A stretch of DNA of 64,000 nt from Pseudorasbora parva (GCF_024679245.1 NC_090178.1:17302713-17366712), one strand, 5' to 3'. Shown: positions 23,560-35,300, counted from the first letter of the stretch. The notes: generated from the sequence alone by a model not told the origin. Numbers and translations are program-made.

Positions 23560-23990
23560 ACTCTCCAACTTGGTGCACAACAATCAATTACCACTGGCCC
23601 TCAGAACGTGGAGATGATTTTTTTGCCGGCTAACTTTTTAACGCTTCGCTAATGCGGTCGTGGCCCTGCGTGCACACAAACATGAAACTGAGGCGGCCCC
23701 AGTTAACACTGCATTGTACGCTAATGGTCACAGAGGGCCCAGGGCCAATATTTAATTGCTGGGACCAAGCATAGCGAAAAAGGCGATAAACCAATTAATC
23801 CTCTCTGTTTCACCTCCAGTATGGGGAGAGACAAGGGGGATGAGGCTTTCCTCCTGAGGGGATGCCGAGCTCCTTCACATCCAGCTGTCACCTACGTCAG
23901 CTCATCATTCATGTTTTGGGAAACAAAACCTCGCAAGCGTTTGATTGGAGAAGGATTGTGAGTAACAGAGATTTTTCTCAATCTATCTGA
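23560..23990. promoter_or_regulatory. Candidate conserved noncoding block
   Basis: Repeat-free sequence with several ATTA/ATTG cores: ACAATCAATTACCACTGGCC (about 23580), GCTAATGCGGTCG, GCCAATATTTAATTGCTGGG (about 23743) and AACCAATTAATCC (about 23789). GC content is higher than in the AT-rich DNA that follows. It looks like enhancer DNA, not coding DNA. Confidence 0.38.
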
Positions 23991-23999
23991 CAGAATCTG

Positions 24000-24790
24000 A
24001 TTGTGATGGACTAAGATAGAAAATTAAGGTAATTTGAGGTAACCCTCTATCTTGCAGAAGTATCTGAGAATAGGGGTCTATGGGTGCACATATGTAATTG
24101 AACTTTACTCGACTGTGCACTGTACCCATATCAGGCACAGAATTGGCAAAAGTATTGGCATATACTTGCGAAATGTGATTAGATTCTAGCTGATGTTACC
24201 CTTAATTATTATTTTTTGGTGTTTTAAACAAATGTAGTTCTGTCACATTATCTAATATTATTAGCAGTTAATTTACCACTAATTAGAATATAAATTTCCC
24301 ATCCATTTTAGATACATTCATGTTCAAATCTGACAACTTGTTTTTTAGTAAAATATTTGTAAATACTTTTTTTTTTTTTTAAATGTTCTTATTTTATAAT
24401 TGTTTATGGAATTTGGTTTTACTTTTATTCAAATTTTTTTTATCAAAATGTTTAAAAATCAAAAATTTCTTGATTTCTATCATGAAATCTTAATTTGATT
24501 GTGATTTGATTTAATTTTGATCCTTGGGTATATTTCAGTTATAATGTTTACAAATAAATTATTTATCTTCTAATGCTGTAAATTATACAGGGCAGTGTTT
24601 AGACGGATTAAAATCGGTAACTGTTTTTTTGAACTAATTATTAAGAGAACCAGCTCGTAAGAGTCATTCTTTTTCAGGGATCAGACTATACTGATCATGC
24701 AAGATGTTTCTGTCTAGCTAAAAATACTCATAAGATATTTCCCCCCCATGTATCTGACAATGTATTTATTTTGCTGTACAATTATATCTA
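24000..24790. other. AT-rich intergenic DNA; nothing recognised
   Basis: Long A/T runs and no supported frame, repeat end or motif cluster. Confidence 0.5.
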
Positions 24791-24859
24791 GCTGCTTAAA
24801 GAGATAGTTCACACAAAAATGAAAATGTTATGTTCTCTGCTTACCCCCAGGGCATCCAC

Positions 24860-25587
24860 ATACCTGTCAAGTATTCCGTTTTGGCCGGGAAAGTCCCGTA
24901 TTTTACCATACTTTCCCGCTGTCCTCCCGTATTTGTATTTTCCTGTAAATATCCGTATTTTAACCTGCGTTATTAAAAAATTATTATTCCGGAGAAAAAA
25001 AACAAAAACATTTCCTATCTGAGCTCTGTAACTAGCCTGGAAACGCGGGGAAAAAACTAAAACAAAACAGAGACGGATGATGGACGTAAGAAGGAAGGCA
25101 TTCCTGCCAAAAAACCCAAACCCTCATGTAAATACCGTGATTAATGGGACAGCGAATTTAATTTCTCTGAAGAGGAGCAGGTGGGGGGCAGTCACACGTT
25201 TTGTAAGTTTTGTAACTGTGACTTCAGCATCTCACATCTGCATGTTCGACAGCGGAAGATCTTTTAAAGTGACAGTTACCACTTATAATGACAATGTAAA
25301 GAACAAAAGTAATTACTCACTAAATATGCTCTGCTATTGACTAAATAACTTCAGTATCTTTAATAAGGATTAATCTATATATAATTCATAACTTATGCAG
25401 TGCAAACTGATAACTATTTATGTATATTTCCTACTTGTTAAGTTGTTATACAAGTAGGAAGAGCACGGGTACAAATTAAAAGTATTATTATTATGGGTCT
25501 ATGTGAGGATTTATCCTCCCCCGACCCCAGCCGCCACCAAACCCCTAGATCTCTCCCGGATTTTGTTACCCAAATGTTGACAGGTAT
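24860..25587. mobile_element. Nested hAT-like element with 8-bp target duplication
   Basis: ATACCTGTCAAG at the left and TTGACAGGTAT at the right are inverted. Flanking GCATCCAC (24852-24859) and GCATCCAA (25588-25595) agree at 7 of 8 positions and restore the host element when one copy is removed (compare GTATCCAGCATG at 10617). The interior has TTTCCCG/CTCCCG-rich text and one 87-codon frame without a domain. Confidence 0.72.
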
Positions 25588-25653
25588 GCATCCAACATGT
25601 AGGTGTCTTTGTTTCTTCAGTAGAACACAAATTAAGATTTTTAACTCCAACCG

Positions 25654-25763
25654 TTGGGTGAGGTCAAATGTACATGATATGCCGTATCAATGTAATACAA
25701 GCGGCGGAAGTAATGTCTTGCACGTATCGTACGCCATATCGTGTACATTTGACCTCACCCAGT
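25654..25763. repeat. Inverted repeat inside the host transposon
   Basis: GGGTGAGGTCAAATGTACAT and ATGTGTACATTTGACCTCACCC-like arms (25655-25685 and 25731-25762) pair around a centre of about 45 bp. Confidence 0.8.
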
Positions 25764-27149
25764 GGAAATGATGCTGCGCTCGTGGCTGCTGAGGTAAAAA
25801 ATTATATAAATACTGTTCGGTTTCTCACACAAACTGATCATTTTGTGTCTTAACACATCAATGTGTCGTCACGAGCCGCAGGGTTTAATTTGAAGTTGTT
25901 TGTGCATGTTTTTTCTTTTGTGTTCTACTGAAGAAACAGAGACACCTACATCTTGGATGCACTGGGGATAAGCAGATAAACATCAAATTTTCATTATTGG
26001 ATGAACTACCCCATTTAAAATAGACATTCTACAGTAAAATAAAGGTCTTAAAGGTAGGATAGGCAATTGCAGAGAGGCTATCAAATAGCAAGCTATAGCT
26101 TTGAAAGTATAAGATCCAGCTCTAAAAGTGGGCCAGTACGCTCTAGTACATAGTACTGGCACTTCTATATTTTAAGCTGTATACTAGGGATGGGACGAAA
26201 TATCGTTTGACAAAATATCGCGATACAAAACGTGACGAAACGCATCGAGGTCGAAAAAAATGTATCGCGAAATAAAGATAGATGGCACTGCTGCATGATT
26301 TGCGTAGAATGAGGGTGGGGTGCAGCAGCAAACATTAATAGGGAAAGAAAAGGGTTGACATTAGCATTAATATTCTAAACCAAAAATGCAGTTATTGCCT
26401 ACATAAACTACCATATTTTCTGTTTAACTTTTATTAGATTCCAGAAAGAAAGGGCGTTTTTTCACTGAGCACATTCTCTGCAGTCTGAGCGCGATGCACT
26501 GCAGCTCACTCTCGCTCATGTCTGAGGTAAATCATTTACACCATCACCCCGCTTACAGTACACCTGTTTTATTGAACTAAATACATTACAATCGGCTAAA
26601 ACAAATGCACAAGTTACTTTCCTGAACAAGCGCGCTCCCGAGTCCGTGTTCTTCACACTGTCCACGTGAATCGCGGCCCAGTTCGGCGCGCAGCGCACAC
26701 GCAAATTACCGGCAGTTCAACAGGAAATGCGGATCTCTTAAAGGGGCCGCACTATATTCCTCCTCGTGTAATATGGACCTCCTCCGGGTATGGTGTGGTT
26801 CTGGTGCGCTCACTGGTACACATTAACAATTTTTCATACGAACTTTGCCCTGCTCTGAATTAAACTGCCAGTGTAAAAATTCCCTTTATATTCTTAAAAT
26901 GAGAGAAATCACTAACAGTTACTTACTCATTATTTTTAAGTTTAGGCTTAAGAGAACAATTTCTTAGATAAACATATCTATGACCTTTGATATGTCTAGT
27001 CTTCATACTGTATTGATTATTATTGAATAAGTATGGTTTCACTAATAATAAATGTACATTTGCATAAAGCATGCATATTTGCCCATACCTATGTTGATTA
27101 GAGTATTAAAAACTTAATTTAAACTTAATTTAAGATACATTTACAATTG

Positions 27150-27236
27150 CTAAAAAGGTGCGATTTAAAATCGAGTTAACTCATGACAATCATGCAGTTG
27201 ATCGTGATTCAATATTTTAATCGATTGACAGCCCTA
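27150..27236. mobile_element. End of a second hAT-type element
   Basis: The sequence ends ATTTTAATCGATTGACAGCC + CTA, the inverse of the TAGGGCTGTCAATCGATT terminus common in fish hAT elements. The opposite end is not seen. Confidence 0.65.
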
Positions 27237-27410
27237 CAGTGCCCTCCACAATTATTGGCACCCCTGTTTAAGATGTGGTCGCGGACTTCTAAAAATTCTT
27301 CTTTTTTTTTAAACAACATAGAACCAAAATGCAAAAAAAGAGAAAAATCCTACCTTTCGTTTAAGTACATTACTTTGGTGGTAAAAAAATCACAGATTTG
27401 AAAAAAATAA
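27237..27410. mobile_element. Tc1-type terminus inserted at the TA of the hAT end
   Basis: CAGTGCCCTCCACAATTATT + GGCACCCCTG is a Tc1-family end. It starts directly after the TA of the hAT terminus CCCTA, as expected for Tc1 insertion at TA. The rest of the element is missing; the host hAT resumes near 27411. Confidence 0.7.
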
Positions 27411-28450
27411 AATTTGATATCGTATCGTGACGTATCGTATCGTAACCCTGGCATATCGAGGTGCATCGTATCGTGAGTTTAAGTGTATCGTCCCATCCCT
27501 ACTGTATACCATAGCCTCACTTTTTCTACTGGCACTTCTCACATTTTTCTAGTACCAGGGGCATCACTGGGCCCTTTTTCTACTTAGCCCTTCCCAAAAT
27601 TTTGATTATCTCCATAATCTATACAACAGTTCATGATCACTTAAATCCCTGTTAAACCTCATATGAAAAAGGCGGCAGGCTTTGGCTCCTCCCTGTCTAG
27701 TCAGCTCTATTCAATGTGTTCCCCAGTCTGCAGCAGCACAGCGTCAGTGTGTGTTTATTAATAGATTGTCATGATATCAGCATCTGCAGATCTTTGTCAT
27801 AAATGCTGTTTACATAATATAATGCATGTCCACTGTACATTTTTTGCTGTATTTTCACCCCTCATCACTATTGTATTCCTCAGAAAATGTTTTCTTTTGA
27901 AAAATTCATTTTTTAATTTTAAATTAAAATGTGTGGATGTGGCATTAGATAAACATCATGCCTAGAAATGATTAAAGACACAATCACACTGTAAAAATGA
28001 TAGAGATTACTTAATTCAACAGAAACTCAAAATACTGTTATTTGAATGTTTGTGAACCTAAGATGTTTTGCTAGATGTATGAAAAGATGATAAATAATGA
28101 AAATATTTTTACAGTGCAGTGGCAAACCAAACTCAGTCAATGCACTGATTTAAACTGCTTATTAGAGTGAATGACAGAGAAACATCATGTAGTTATTTTG
28201 TTCTACGTAAGGGATAATGTACATTATCCTGCTTATTAATACTTGTAATAAGTAAATACTTTGTCTCTACAGCTACTAGTCTCAAGTAAATTACCGGTAG
28301 ACATGAAATATTGTCTTGTGTTTAAATATTTTATTAGCTCTTACGCAAATCTTCCGCGAAGAAAAATAGTTCCTAACTTCTTTAAGCCTTTATCTATTGC
28401 TGAAACTTTTTTTTTTTTTTTAACCATATATATATATTGAAATTATTGCT

Positions 28451-28890
28451 GAAAGGGTTAATCCACCCAAAAATGAAAATTTGCCCATGATTTACTCACC
28501 CTCAAGTCATCCTAGGTGTATATGACATTCATGCAGACTAATACTTTTGGAGTAATATTTAAAAAGTCCTGGCTAATCCAAGCATTATAATTACAGTAGT
28601 TGTAGCTCTGTTTTTTTTATGCTGTCAGCCAAATAACGTGCTTCACACGGCTCTTGGCCCTTCTGAAGCGAATCAATGCATTTGTGTAAGAAAAATATCC
28701 ATATTTAAAACTTTATTCTCGCCGAAACTTGTGAGAAACCGGAATGAGTATTTTTAACACAGAAATACTCCATCAAACGTCCAACATTAGTTTTTGAAAC
28801 TTTGTCTATGTTTAGGATGAGAATCCAAGTCTTTAACAGTGTAAAAAGCTCAGTATGCATGAAACAGCATTTCACCCCCCCCTTTAAGTG
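28451..28890. mobile_element. DNA-transposon end, GGGTTAATCCACCC type
   Basis: GAAAGGGTTAATCCACCCAA + AAATGAAAATTT and GATTTACTCACCCTCAAGTC have the form of the widespread TTCACCC-AAAAATGAAA termini seen in other elements of this window. The right end is not identified with certainty (a decayed CCCCCCCTTTAAG near 28876 is possible). Confidence 0.5.
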
Positions 28891-29439
28891 TTTTTCGCCG
28901 GACAGTCAACGAATACAGAGTGACACGTTAAGCATATAAGTAGTACCAGTCAAGATAACTGGTAGTACCTGGATGAGCAGTGTGTTATTCACTTTGGCGG
29001 TTATTATCTGGGAGTAACATAACGCTGGAATGCGTGATTGACCAATCAGAATCAAGTATTCCACAGGCCGGTAGGACAATGTATCAAATGTGAAAATGTT
29101 TTAGTCCTGAGACTTCCACAAAAGATATTTGTACTGTACATGTTTTAATATTGAGACCAATTCTATTATTGATCAGGATTTGAAGAGAGTTTCAACCATT
29201 ATAACAAAAAGTGTTTATAAAACAAATTGCCTACCCTACCTTAAAGTATTGATATCAGGATTGTTCAAATAAAGACTCCAATGAATCAGAAAATCTATAT
29301 TTTTTACACCACATAGACTTCCACCTCAGGGATAAAGAAAACCTCTTAGTGTCCTCAATTTTATGGTATCTTTTAGCAAAATCATTTTATTTCCCTAGAA
29401 CCGACATGGTTCAGACCTTATTTTGACCCAAACTTATAG

Positions 29440-30120
29440 ATTATTCCAGAAGTATTTGGAGCCGTCACCTCTGACACCAAGTGCCTCCCCTGTCGAATGG
29501 CCGCTTCCTGTTCGCTCTGAGCTCGATTAGGAGTGTTAACGGTGTGAAAGTGTCACACGCATGGTGCAAAGAGCAAGAGGACAGTCTTCCTGACCTTTGT
29601 TTTGATTTAAAAATCAAACGAGTGCCAGCAGTATGCCGAGGGAGTGCCTGGCACAGGGTTGACGGGATGACCTCTGACCCCTGGGGGCGTGCTGAGGGAA
29701 GATCGGCTGGGTTTTGCCCCTGAATGTCAGGCCCCTGGGCAGCAGACCCTCACCGGCTTGGTAATGATTTATGGGGCAGGGGTGTCATTGATGGCTGCTC
29801 GGCTCTGGGGAGGCCCTAAATGGTAGTTTTGACAGTGCTGAAAGCAGAGGTTAAAGGTGATCAATAACATGGCTGGTGAGGAGGAGAACGAGAAAAAAAG
29901 AGAAGGAAGGAGCCTGACTGCTTTTTTAAATGCCCGTTCTCTTTATTTACCACTTTGTGTCGGGCTTTCTCTGTTGTATCTCATGAGCAGATCTGGTGGA
30001 TGAGTGGGCACATTTCAGTGATGAATATTGGACATTAGCATCTGTCTGCTCTCTGTTTGTTCTCTGTGCCTCTGCTGTCTGTGATTACCTCTATTGTCCA
30101 CTGTCTGTTTAGTCATTGAA
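29440..30120. promoter_or_regulatory. Candidate conserved noncoding block
   Basis: GC-richer unique DNA with GAGCTCGATTAGGAGTGTTAAC (about 29519; shown in part), TGGTAATGATTTATGGGGC (about 29759) and CTGTGATTACCTCTATTG (about 30078). The frame at 29481-29723 has no domain. Confidence 0.32.
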
Positions 30121-30179
30121 TAATGTCTCTTAGTCACTTCCCCAGGACTATGTACATATTAAAATGGCCTTGCATACAC

Positions 30180-30869
30180 AGCAAAATGTGATGTGCCATT
30201 AGCTATTTCCAGCTGACCCTCATTTATAACTTTTGTTGGTGTAACCTGATGTAATCAGGTTGATTCAGTAACATTTTTCAAAACACATTTTCTAAGTTAC
30301 TTGACAAAAATGGTTTGTATATGTGTCCAAATTTGTCCAGGAAGCTAGTTTTATAAATTACTGTATTAAAATTTACATCTATTAATTGTACATTAAAAAA
30401 CATTTCTGAACTTATACATGTTTTAATTAAGGATGCAGTCTGATTAAAATCTAAGGACACACTTTTATTATGATATCTAATTTCTTTATTCTTGTAAATA
30501 GTTTTTGAATAATAATGATTACAAATTACTACACTTTAATAATTTAAAAAAATGTATATTATAATTTTTTCAAATACTTTAAAAGGTTTTAATGGAATCT
30601 TTATGTAAAATCTTGTTTTTTAACTAACAGTTCATTGCTACATTCGCCCAGGATGCTTTTTTTCCTCCGCCTTAAGAGTTCAATGTTTGCTGACCTATAA
30701 AGATGGTGCGGAAAGCAAAAGGTTCTGCGTTCACTGCAAATCACATAGTTTTTACTTCTTTTTCGGCCTAAGATTTTCTGGGTTAGTACGTCGTCTACCT
30801 TGGGTTGTTTCTCCAAGTTTATAGTGTAAATGCAGATGTTGAATATGGATCAATTTTAAAAGATGTAAG
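30180..30869. other. AT-rich intergenic DNA; nothing recognised
   Basis: Low-complexity A/T-rich sequence without frames or repeat ends; it forms the insertion site of the miniature LTR element that follows. Confidence 0.45.
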
Positions 30870-31043
30870 TGTAACAGAGGCCAGCTAGTAGTTACTGTGC
30901 GAGTAAACCTCACTCCTCTGATCTCAAGAGACACTCTAGCGACTGATGCTAGGGGTTGCAGCCTTTAGCCTCCTTGTAAGAGCGTCCGACTCTCATGCCG
31001 GCGGACCCAGGTTCGAGTCCTAGTCCGAACAGAAGGGGTTACA
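30870..31043 (+). repeat. 5' LTR of the miniature element
   Basis: 174 bp. A-box-like TTAGCCTCCTTGTAAGAGCG at 30965-30984, stem-forming GTCCG...CGGAC around CTCTCAT, and B box GGTTCGAGTCC at 31010-31020. About 87 percent identical to the 3' LTR by eye. Confidence 0.82.
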
Positions 31044-31086
31044 TTGGTGCCGTGACCCGGATGGGAGTGAGGTTTAGGGGGGTGAG

Positions 31087-31265
31087 TGTAACAGAGGCCA
31101 GCTAGAAGTTGCTGTGTGAGTAATCCTCACTCCTCTGACCTCAAGAGACGCTCTAGTGACTGACGCCAAGGGTTACAGCCTTTAGCCTCCTTGTTAGAGT
31201 GTCCGAGTCTCATGCTGGCGGACCTGGGTTCGAGTCCCGGTCGGAACAGAACTGGGACTGTTACA
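31087..31265 (+). repeat. 3' LTR of the miniature element
   Basis: 179 bp. A-box-like TTAGCCTCCTTGTTAGAGTG at 31182-31201 and B box GGTTCGAGTCC at 31227-31237. Differs from the 5' LTR by scattered substitutions and a few added bases before the end. Confidence 0.82.
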
Positions 31266-31329
31266 TAAGCTGGTGGTAAAAAAAAATCAGATGTAGTCAA
31301 CAAATCAGAATTGGGCATCAAAACCTGCA

Positions 31330-31810
31330 GTGCAAATGTAGCCTCAGTCGCCAGTCAATCTTTTCCTGCTCTCCACCTCTGATTTTTACTTCCCTCCCTC
31401 TCTTTTGTGGTATCTCCCTCCGCTCTTCAGTGTTTCTGACTCAGTGGATGGTTTCAGTCATGTACTCTGAGAGTATGTCCCCCTCCCGTCCATAAGGAGC
31501 TCTCAGAAGTGAGCTGATTAAGATGAAGACCAGGCTGCTTTCCCTAATCACATCCCTGCATCTAAATCGTCTGTGTACATTTCTAATTACGCAGTCGCGC
31601 GCTGCGTCCTTGAGCTCAGCGGCAGGTCTCTATTTCATCTCGCTCCGTCTCGCGCTCCCTCCTTGTCTCCTCCCGTTTCATCTTTCTCATTTATTTCTTT
31701 TTGTTGTTGTTGTTGTTATTTTGGCAGTTGTGAGCTGAAGGGCTCGTTTGCACATTTCTCTTCTCTCTTGTGGCAGTGCTTTGGAGGGCAAAGAGGGCGG
31801 GCCTGAACCA
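31330..31810. promoter_or_regulatory. Candidate conserved noncoding block
   Basis: Unique sequence with GAGCTGATTAAGATG (31511), CCCTAATCACATCC (31543) and TTCTAATTACGCAGTCGCGC (31580-31599), followed by pyrimidine-rich DNA. No coding support. Confidence 0.32.
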
Positions 31811-32960
31811 GAACACGCAGAGAAAAGAACGAGATTTCAAAGAAGTTGGTCATCACCCTCAAATATGAAATGTCAAATGGAGTTTGTTAAGCGAATGCCA
31901 TTTTGCATGCTTTGCGGCAAAAACAGACATCTGATTCTTTTTGTTCAAGAAGAAAAACCATCATGTGCAACATGTTGTCGAACCACGACCATTTGCAGAA
32001 TTGTGGAAATACAAACAAACAATCACAAAACAGAACAAGTGTTTACTCATCTGGTTTAAATAGTTTTTGAAAGTGGCAAATACAATACGGTAGAGCCATT
32101 GTCTGAAAGACCCTGAAAATCTCCCAGCCCTTGTGACCTTCCTATTATTTCACATAGTCTTCTTTCAGACTCTATATGGCATTTTTTTCCTTTTTTCTTC
32201 TTTTTTCCCCCTTTTCTAGAGCTATAGTCAACCTTGTGCTTTAAGTCTTAAAAAAGCGGTTCCGGATGGCCACCACCACACAAAGGCTAGGTTTTGAATG
32301 TGAAGTATGGAGAATATAGCTTGACTTCACCTTTGAGAGGAAGGCCTTCGGGTGAGGCCTTGCGACCTTCTTGAGGCTTTCTGCTTTAGAAAAAAAATAT
32401 ATAGAGAGTTGGACATCTCTGCTAAAGCATTTGAAGCGTAGCATAGGAGACGAGAGGAATTTAGGACCGTTCTGATGTTGGCATTCAACATTATTTTATT
32501 CATAAAAGACACTTGATTCTATGCACATGAATGCATCAGTAATGTTAGGTTTCACTAACGTTTTAGATTTAAATTGTGGAAAAATGTGCTTATTATTACT
32601 TTTTTATTACGTTTAACCCTAACAATGACGATCAAAATAGTAAATACAAATTTTACACAATTTGACTTATATGATAGAATTTCTTAATAACTCTGTGTAA
32701 GGTTATATACAATCACGAAACCCGGTGAACTCACAAACCTCTGCATGATTTACACAAGAATAAAATTAATTTATCTGACTAGAAAACTCCTATTTTAAAA
32801 GGACAATGTATCAGATTGAATAATGAACATTTTTGCTGCATAATTTATGTGCTTTAACAAAAATATGAGCTTCAAATTTCTTCTTTGAAACCCAGACCTA
32901 ATCTAACTGTAATAATAAACAAGTTTTTTTATTTTATTTTATAAACTGAGATACAAGTCA
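31811..32960. other. Intergenic DNA; no gene recognised
   Basis: Frames up to about 100 codons occur (31748-32059 plus) but without a domain, start context or splice signals. The second half is AT-rich. Confidence 0.4.
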
Positions 32961-32966
32961 AAATAC

Positions 32967-34400
32967 TTAAAGGAATACTCCACTTTTTTTGAAATACATT
33001 TCCAACTCCCCTAGAGTTAAAGGTTAGTTCACCCAAAAATGTAAATTCTGTCAATAATTAATGTCGTTCGACCCCCGTAAGACCTCTGTTTATCTTCGGA
33101 ACACAAATTAAGATATTTTAGTTGAAATCCGATGGCTCAGAAAGTCGAATGTGATTTCCTCTCTCAAGACCCATAAAAGGCACTAAAGACGTTACAAAGC
33201 CCATCTATAGTGGCTCTGCAATAATTTTATGAACAAGAATCGACAAGAATAGTTTTTGTGCACAAACAAAACGAAATAATCACATATATAGTAATGGCTG
33301 ATTTCAGAACACAGCTTCCTGAAGCTTCAGAACATTATAAATCAGTGTATCGAATCAGTGGTTTGGATCGCCAAAGTCACGTGATTTCAGCAGTTTGGCG
33401 GTTTGACACGTGATCCGATACATGAATCGATAAGCTGATTCATTAAGCTTCAGGAAACAGTGTTTTGAAACCGGCCATCACTATTTAAGTCGTTATTTTG
33501 TGTGTGTTTTTTTCGCACACAAAAGCTATTCTCGTCACTTCATAAAATGATTGTAGAGCCACTGTAGTGAGATGGGCTTTGTAACGACGTCTTTAGTGCC
33601 TTTTATGGGTCTTGAGAGAGGAAAAGACATTGTGGCCATTGGATGCCTTTCTGAGCCATCGGATTTCAACAAAAATATCTTAATTTGTGTTTCGTGTTTT
33701 ACGTGTCTGGAACGGCATGAGGGTGAGTAATTAATGACAGAATTTTCCTTTTTTCTCTTCTGTGGACATACTGGGGTCAGCGCAGGAGTCCAAGCCGTTC
33801 CATGGCCACAATGCAAGACGGAACAGCGACGCAGCCGAGATTCAGCAGCCGATAAGCGGAACATCCCAACATCATGCCGGACACTGATGACGCTAGGCCG
33901 GTGCAAACTTCAGCCACCATGCAGTTCAAGCCCGAGGGAGACCACCAGTGAGCAGAGAGAGAAGAGATAGCAGCCACAGCGAGCAGCATGAAATGTCTTT
34001 TAAACCAGAACCAACCACAACAATTCAAACAAAAACAGCAGAGAAGCGGTGGCAAACGGCGAACATCGTCCTCTCAGTGACTGCCAGCAATCAGCAACAG
34101 TCCCAATTGTAGCTCTGACTGTTAGACTAGTCACAAACATAATAAAATCTAAATCTAATAGTACAGTTAACATGATTTGTGGGTGGAGAAGTGGCGGACA
34201 GACAACACCAGCGTCCTGTCCCCCACGTTGCCAAATAGGCTAACTTCTGTCAACATAACCAATGTGACAACCTGTTTGCACAAGGGACTATTTTCAGGCG
34301 CTGCGTAATATCATTGTGCCGCTGCACCCGTGGTATGGCAGGAAAGTTCCCTGATTATTACGCAGAAATGAGAGTGTAGTTCCTAGCCATAAGAGCATGT
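32967..34400. mobile_element. DNA-transposon remnant split by a nested MITE
   Basis: The left end AAAGGAATACTCCACTTTTT + TTGAAATACATTTCCAACTC is cut after about 50 bp by the insertion at 33017. Sequence after the insertion (34255-34390, with GGCGCTGCGTAATATCATTG and GTATGGCAGGAAAGTTCCC) matches my memory of the interior of the same dispersed fish repeat. No right end is clear. Confidence 0.5.
33017..33750. mobile_element. Nested inverted-repeat element related to 12338-12853
   Basis: TTAAAGGTTAGTTCACCCAA, ATTCTGTCAATAATTAATG and CGACCCCCGTAAGACCTC at the left pair with GAGGGTGAGTAATTAATGAC + AGAATTTTCC at the right, where the last bases are lost. A second internal inverted pair occurs (GCTTCCTGAAGCTTCAG at 33308 against AAGCTTCAGGAAAC near 33446). 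Confidence 0.72.
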
Positions 34401-35097
34401 TTTATTAACTATATTCCTTTATGGTTCTGAAGATTCATTACATCACCAGAGCTTCAGCACAGATCAGTGCTTCGGCTCACTTGAAGCAAAGAAAAGAAGC
34501 AGTGGAAAGGTTGGAGGACTCCTCATGACTTCACTTGTATTCTCTATATATGGGTCTGAATTTGAGAATCAAATTCAAGGAGGGTCCATATAGATACAAG
34601 ACCCCGCTATCATAAATAACTCAGCATCTGACTCCTCCTGTGCTCAGCCAAAGCTTTTCATATGGTAAATAGCTGATCGCTGTGTGGCCACATTGTTGCC
34701 CTTCTTTCATGCAGCTCTAAGGTGAAACCTTGAGGTATGGAATAGAGAGAATTTCTGATGAAAAAATATATTTTCCCTTCCTTCCTTCCTCTGATTCTCA
34801 AGCACTCTGCCCTTCGCTGTCGGGGTCAGGTGTTTATTACATAAATGATAGCGAGAGGAGAGTTGAGTGTAGGCAGCGAGTGCGGGAGGCGACGGTAGAC
34901 AGAACAATGCTGAGGATTATCAGATCACTTGCTGGGTAGCTTTGGTGATGCAAGTGCGACCGCACAAGTCCCTCCGTGTCTCTGCCTCTCTGTCTTTCCC
35001 ATCAGTTGCTTTGAAGGGGACAAACACAGCCTTGTATAGCAGCATGCACTATCACGCACCACAATGTGTGGCCGGCCCGTCGCTGAAGAAATTCTGC

Positions 35098-35300
35098 TTA
35101 AAGGGGTCATATCACGAAAGAATCAAATTTTCCTTGGTCTCTTGAGATAAAAGAGTTCATTGTACTATGAAAACATACAACTTTTTAGAACTAAAAACTT
35201 CCCCCCACAGTTAAAATAAGAGCATTTATTGAAACTAAGCTGCAAAAATGGATTGTTTGGAACTTTTCCAAATTCCAAAACACCAGAATAAATAAAATAA
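35098..35300. mobile_element. DNA-transposon end, AAAGGGGTCATATCA type
   Basis: TTAAAGGGGTCATATCACGA and the following AAATTTTCCTTGGTCTCTTGA have the form of a widespread teleost repeat end. The partner end is not identified. Confidence 0.45.

Larger units (their letters stand above)
24797..26018. mobile_element. Inverted-repeat DNA transposon interrupted by another element
   Basis: Left end TTAAAGAGATAGTTCACAC then AAAAATGAAAATG, CTGCTTACCCCCAGGGCATC. Right end GCACTGGGGATAAGCAGAT, AATTTTCATT, GATGAACTACCCCATTTAA is its inverted relative. GTTTCTTCAGTAGAACACAA (25612) and TTGTGTTCTACTGAAGAAAC (25918) form an inner inverted pair. The left half is split by a 728-bp insertion (24860-25587). Confidence 0.75.
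26185..27501. mobile_element. hAT-type element, 1317 bp, with perfect 8-bp target duplication
   Basis: Termini TAGGGATGGGACGA and TCGTCCCATCCCTA are perfectly inverted over 14 bp. The flanks CTGTATAC (26177-26184) and CTGTATAC (27502-27509) are identical, the 8-bp duplication that hAT transposases leave. Subterminal ATATCG/GTATCG words are repeated at both ends. The interior has no intact transposase and itself carries pieces of a second hAT and of a Tc1 element (27150-27410). Confidence 0.9.
26048..29244. mobile_element. Large DNA transposon remnant holding several later insertions
   Basis: TTAAAGGTAGGATAGGCAAT at the left (26048-26067) and AATTGCCTACCCTACCTTAA at the right (29225-29244) are inverted termini differing at one position. 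The 3.2 kb between them contains the hAT element at 26185-27501 and another element end near 28451. No transposase gene survives. Confidence 0.65.
30870..31265 (+). mobile_element. Miniature LTR retrotransposon (TRIM-like) with tRNA-like LTRs
   Basis: Two direct repeats (30870-31043 and 31087-31265), each starting TGTAAC and ending GTTACA, flank an internal region of only 43 bp. The internal part starts with TTGGTGCCGTGACCCGGAT, which has the form of a primer-binding site complementary to a tRNA 3' end in CCA. It ends with the purine-rich AGGGGGGTGAG just before the second LTR. A 4-bp target duplication TAAG lies on both sides (30866-30869 and 31266-31269). There is no coding capacity, so mobilisation would depend on another element. 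Each LTR contains a Pol III-like A box and a B box GGTTCGAGTCC in tRNA spacing. Confidence 0.82.

Noticed and set aside
30870..31265. Two tRNA genes
   Set aside because: A and B boxes are present, but the acceptor and D arms do not form a full cloverleaf by eye and both copies lie within LTR-like repeats, so they are tRNA-like segments of a mobile element.
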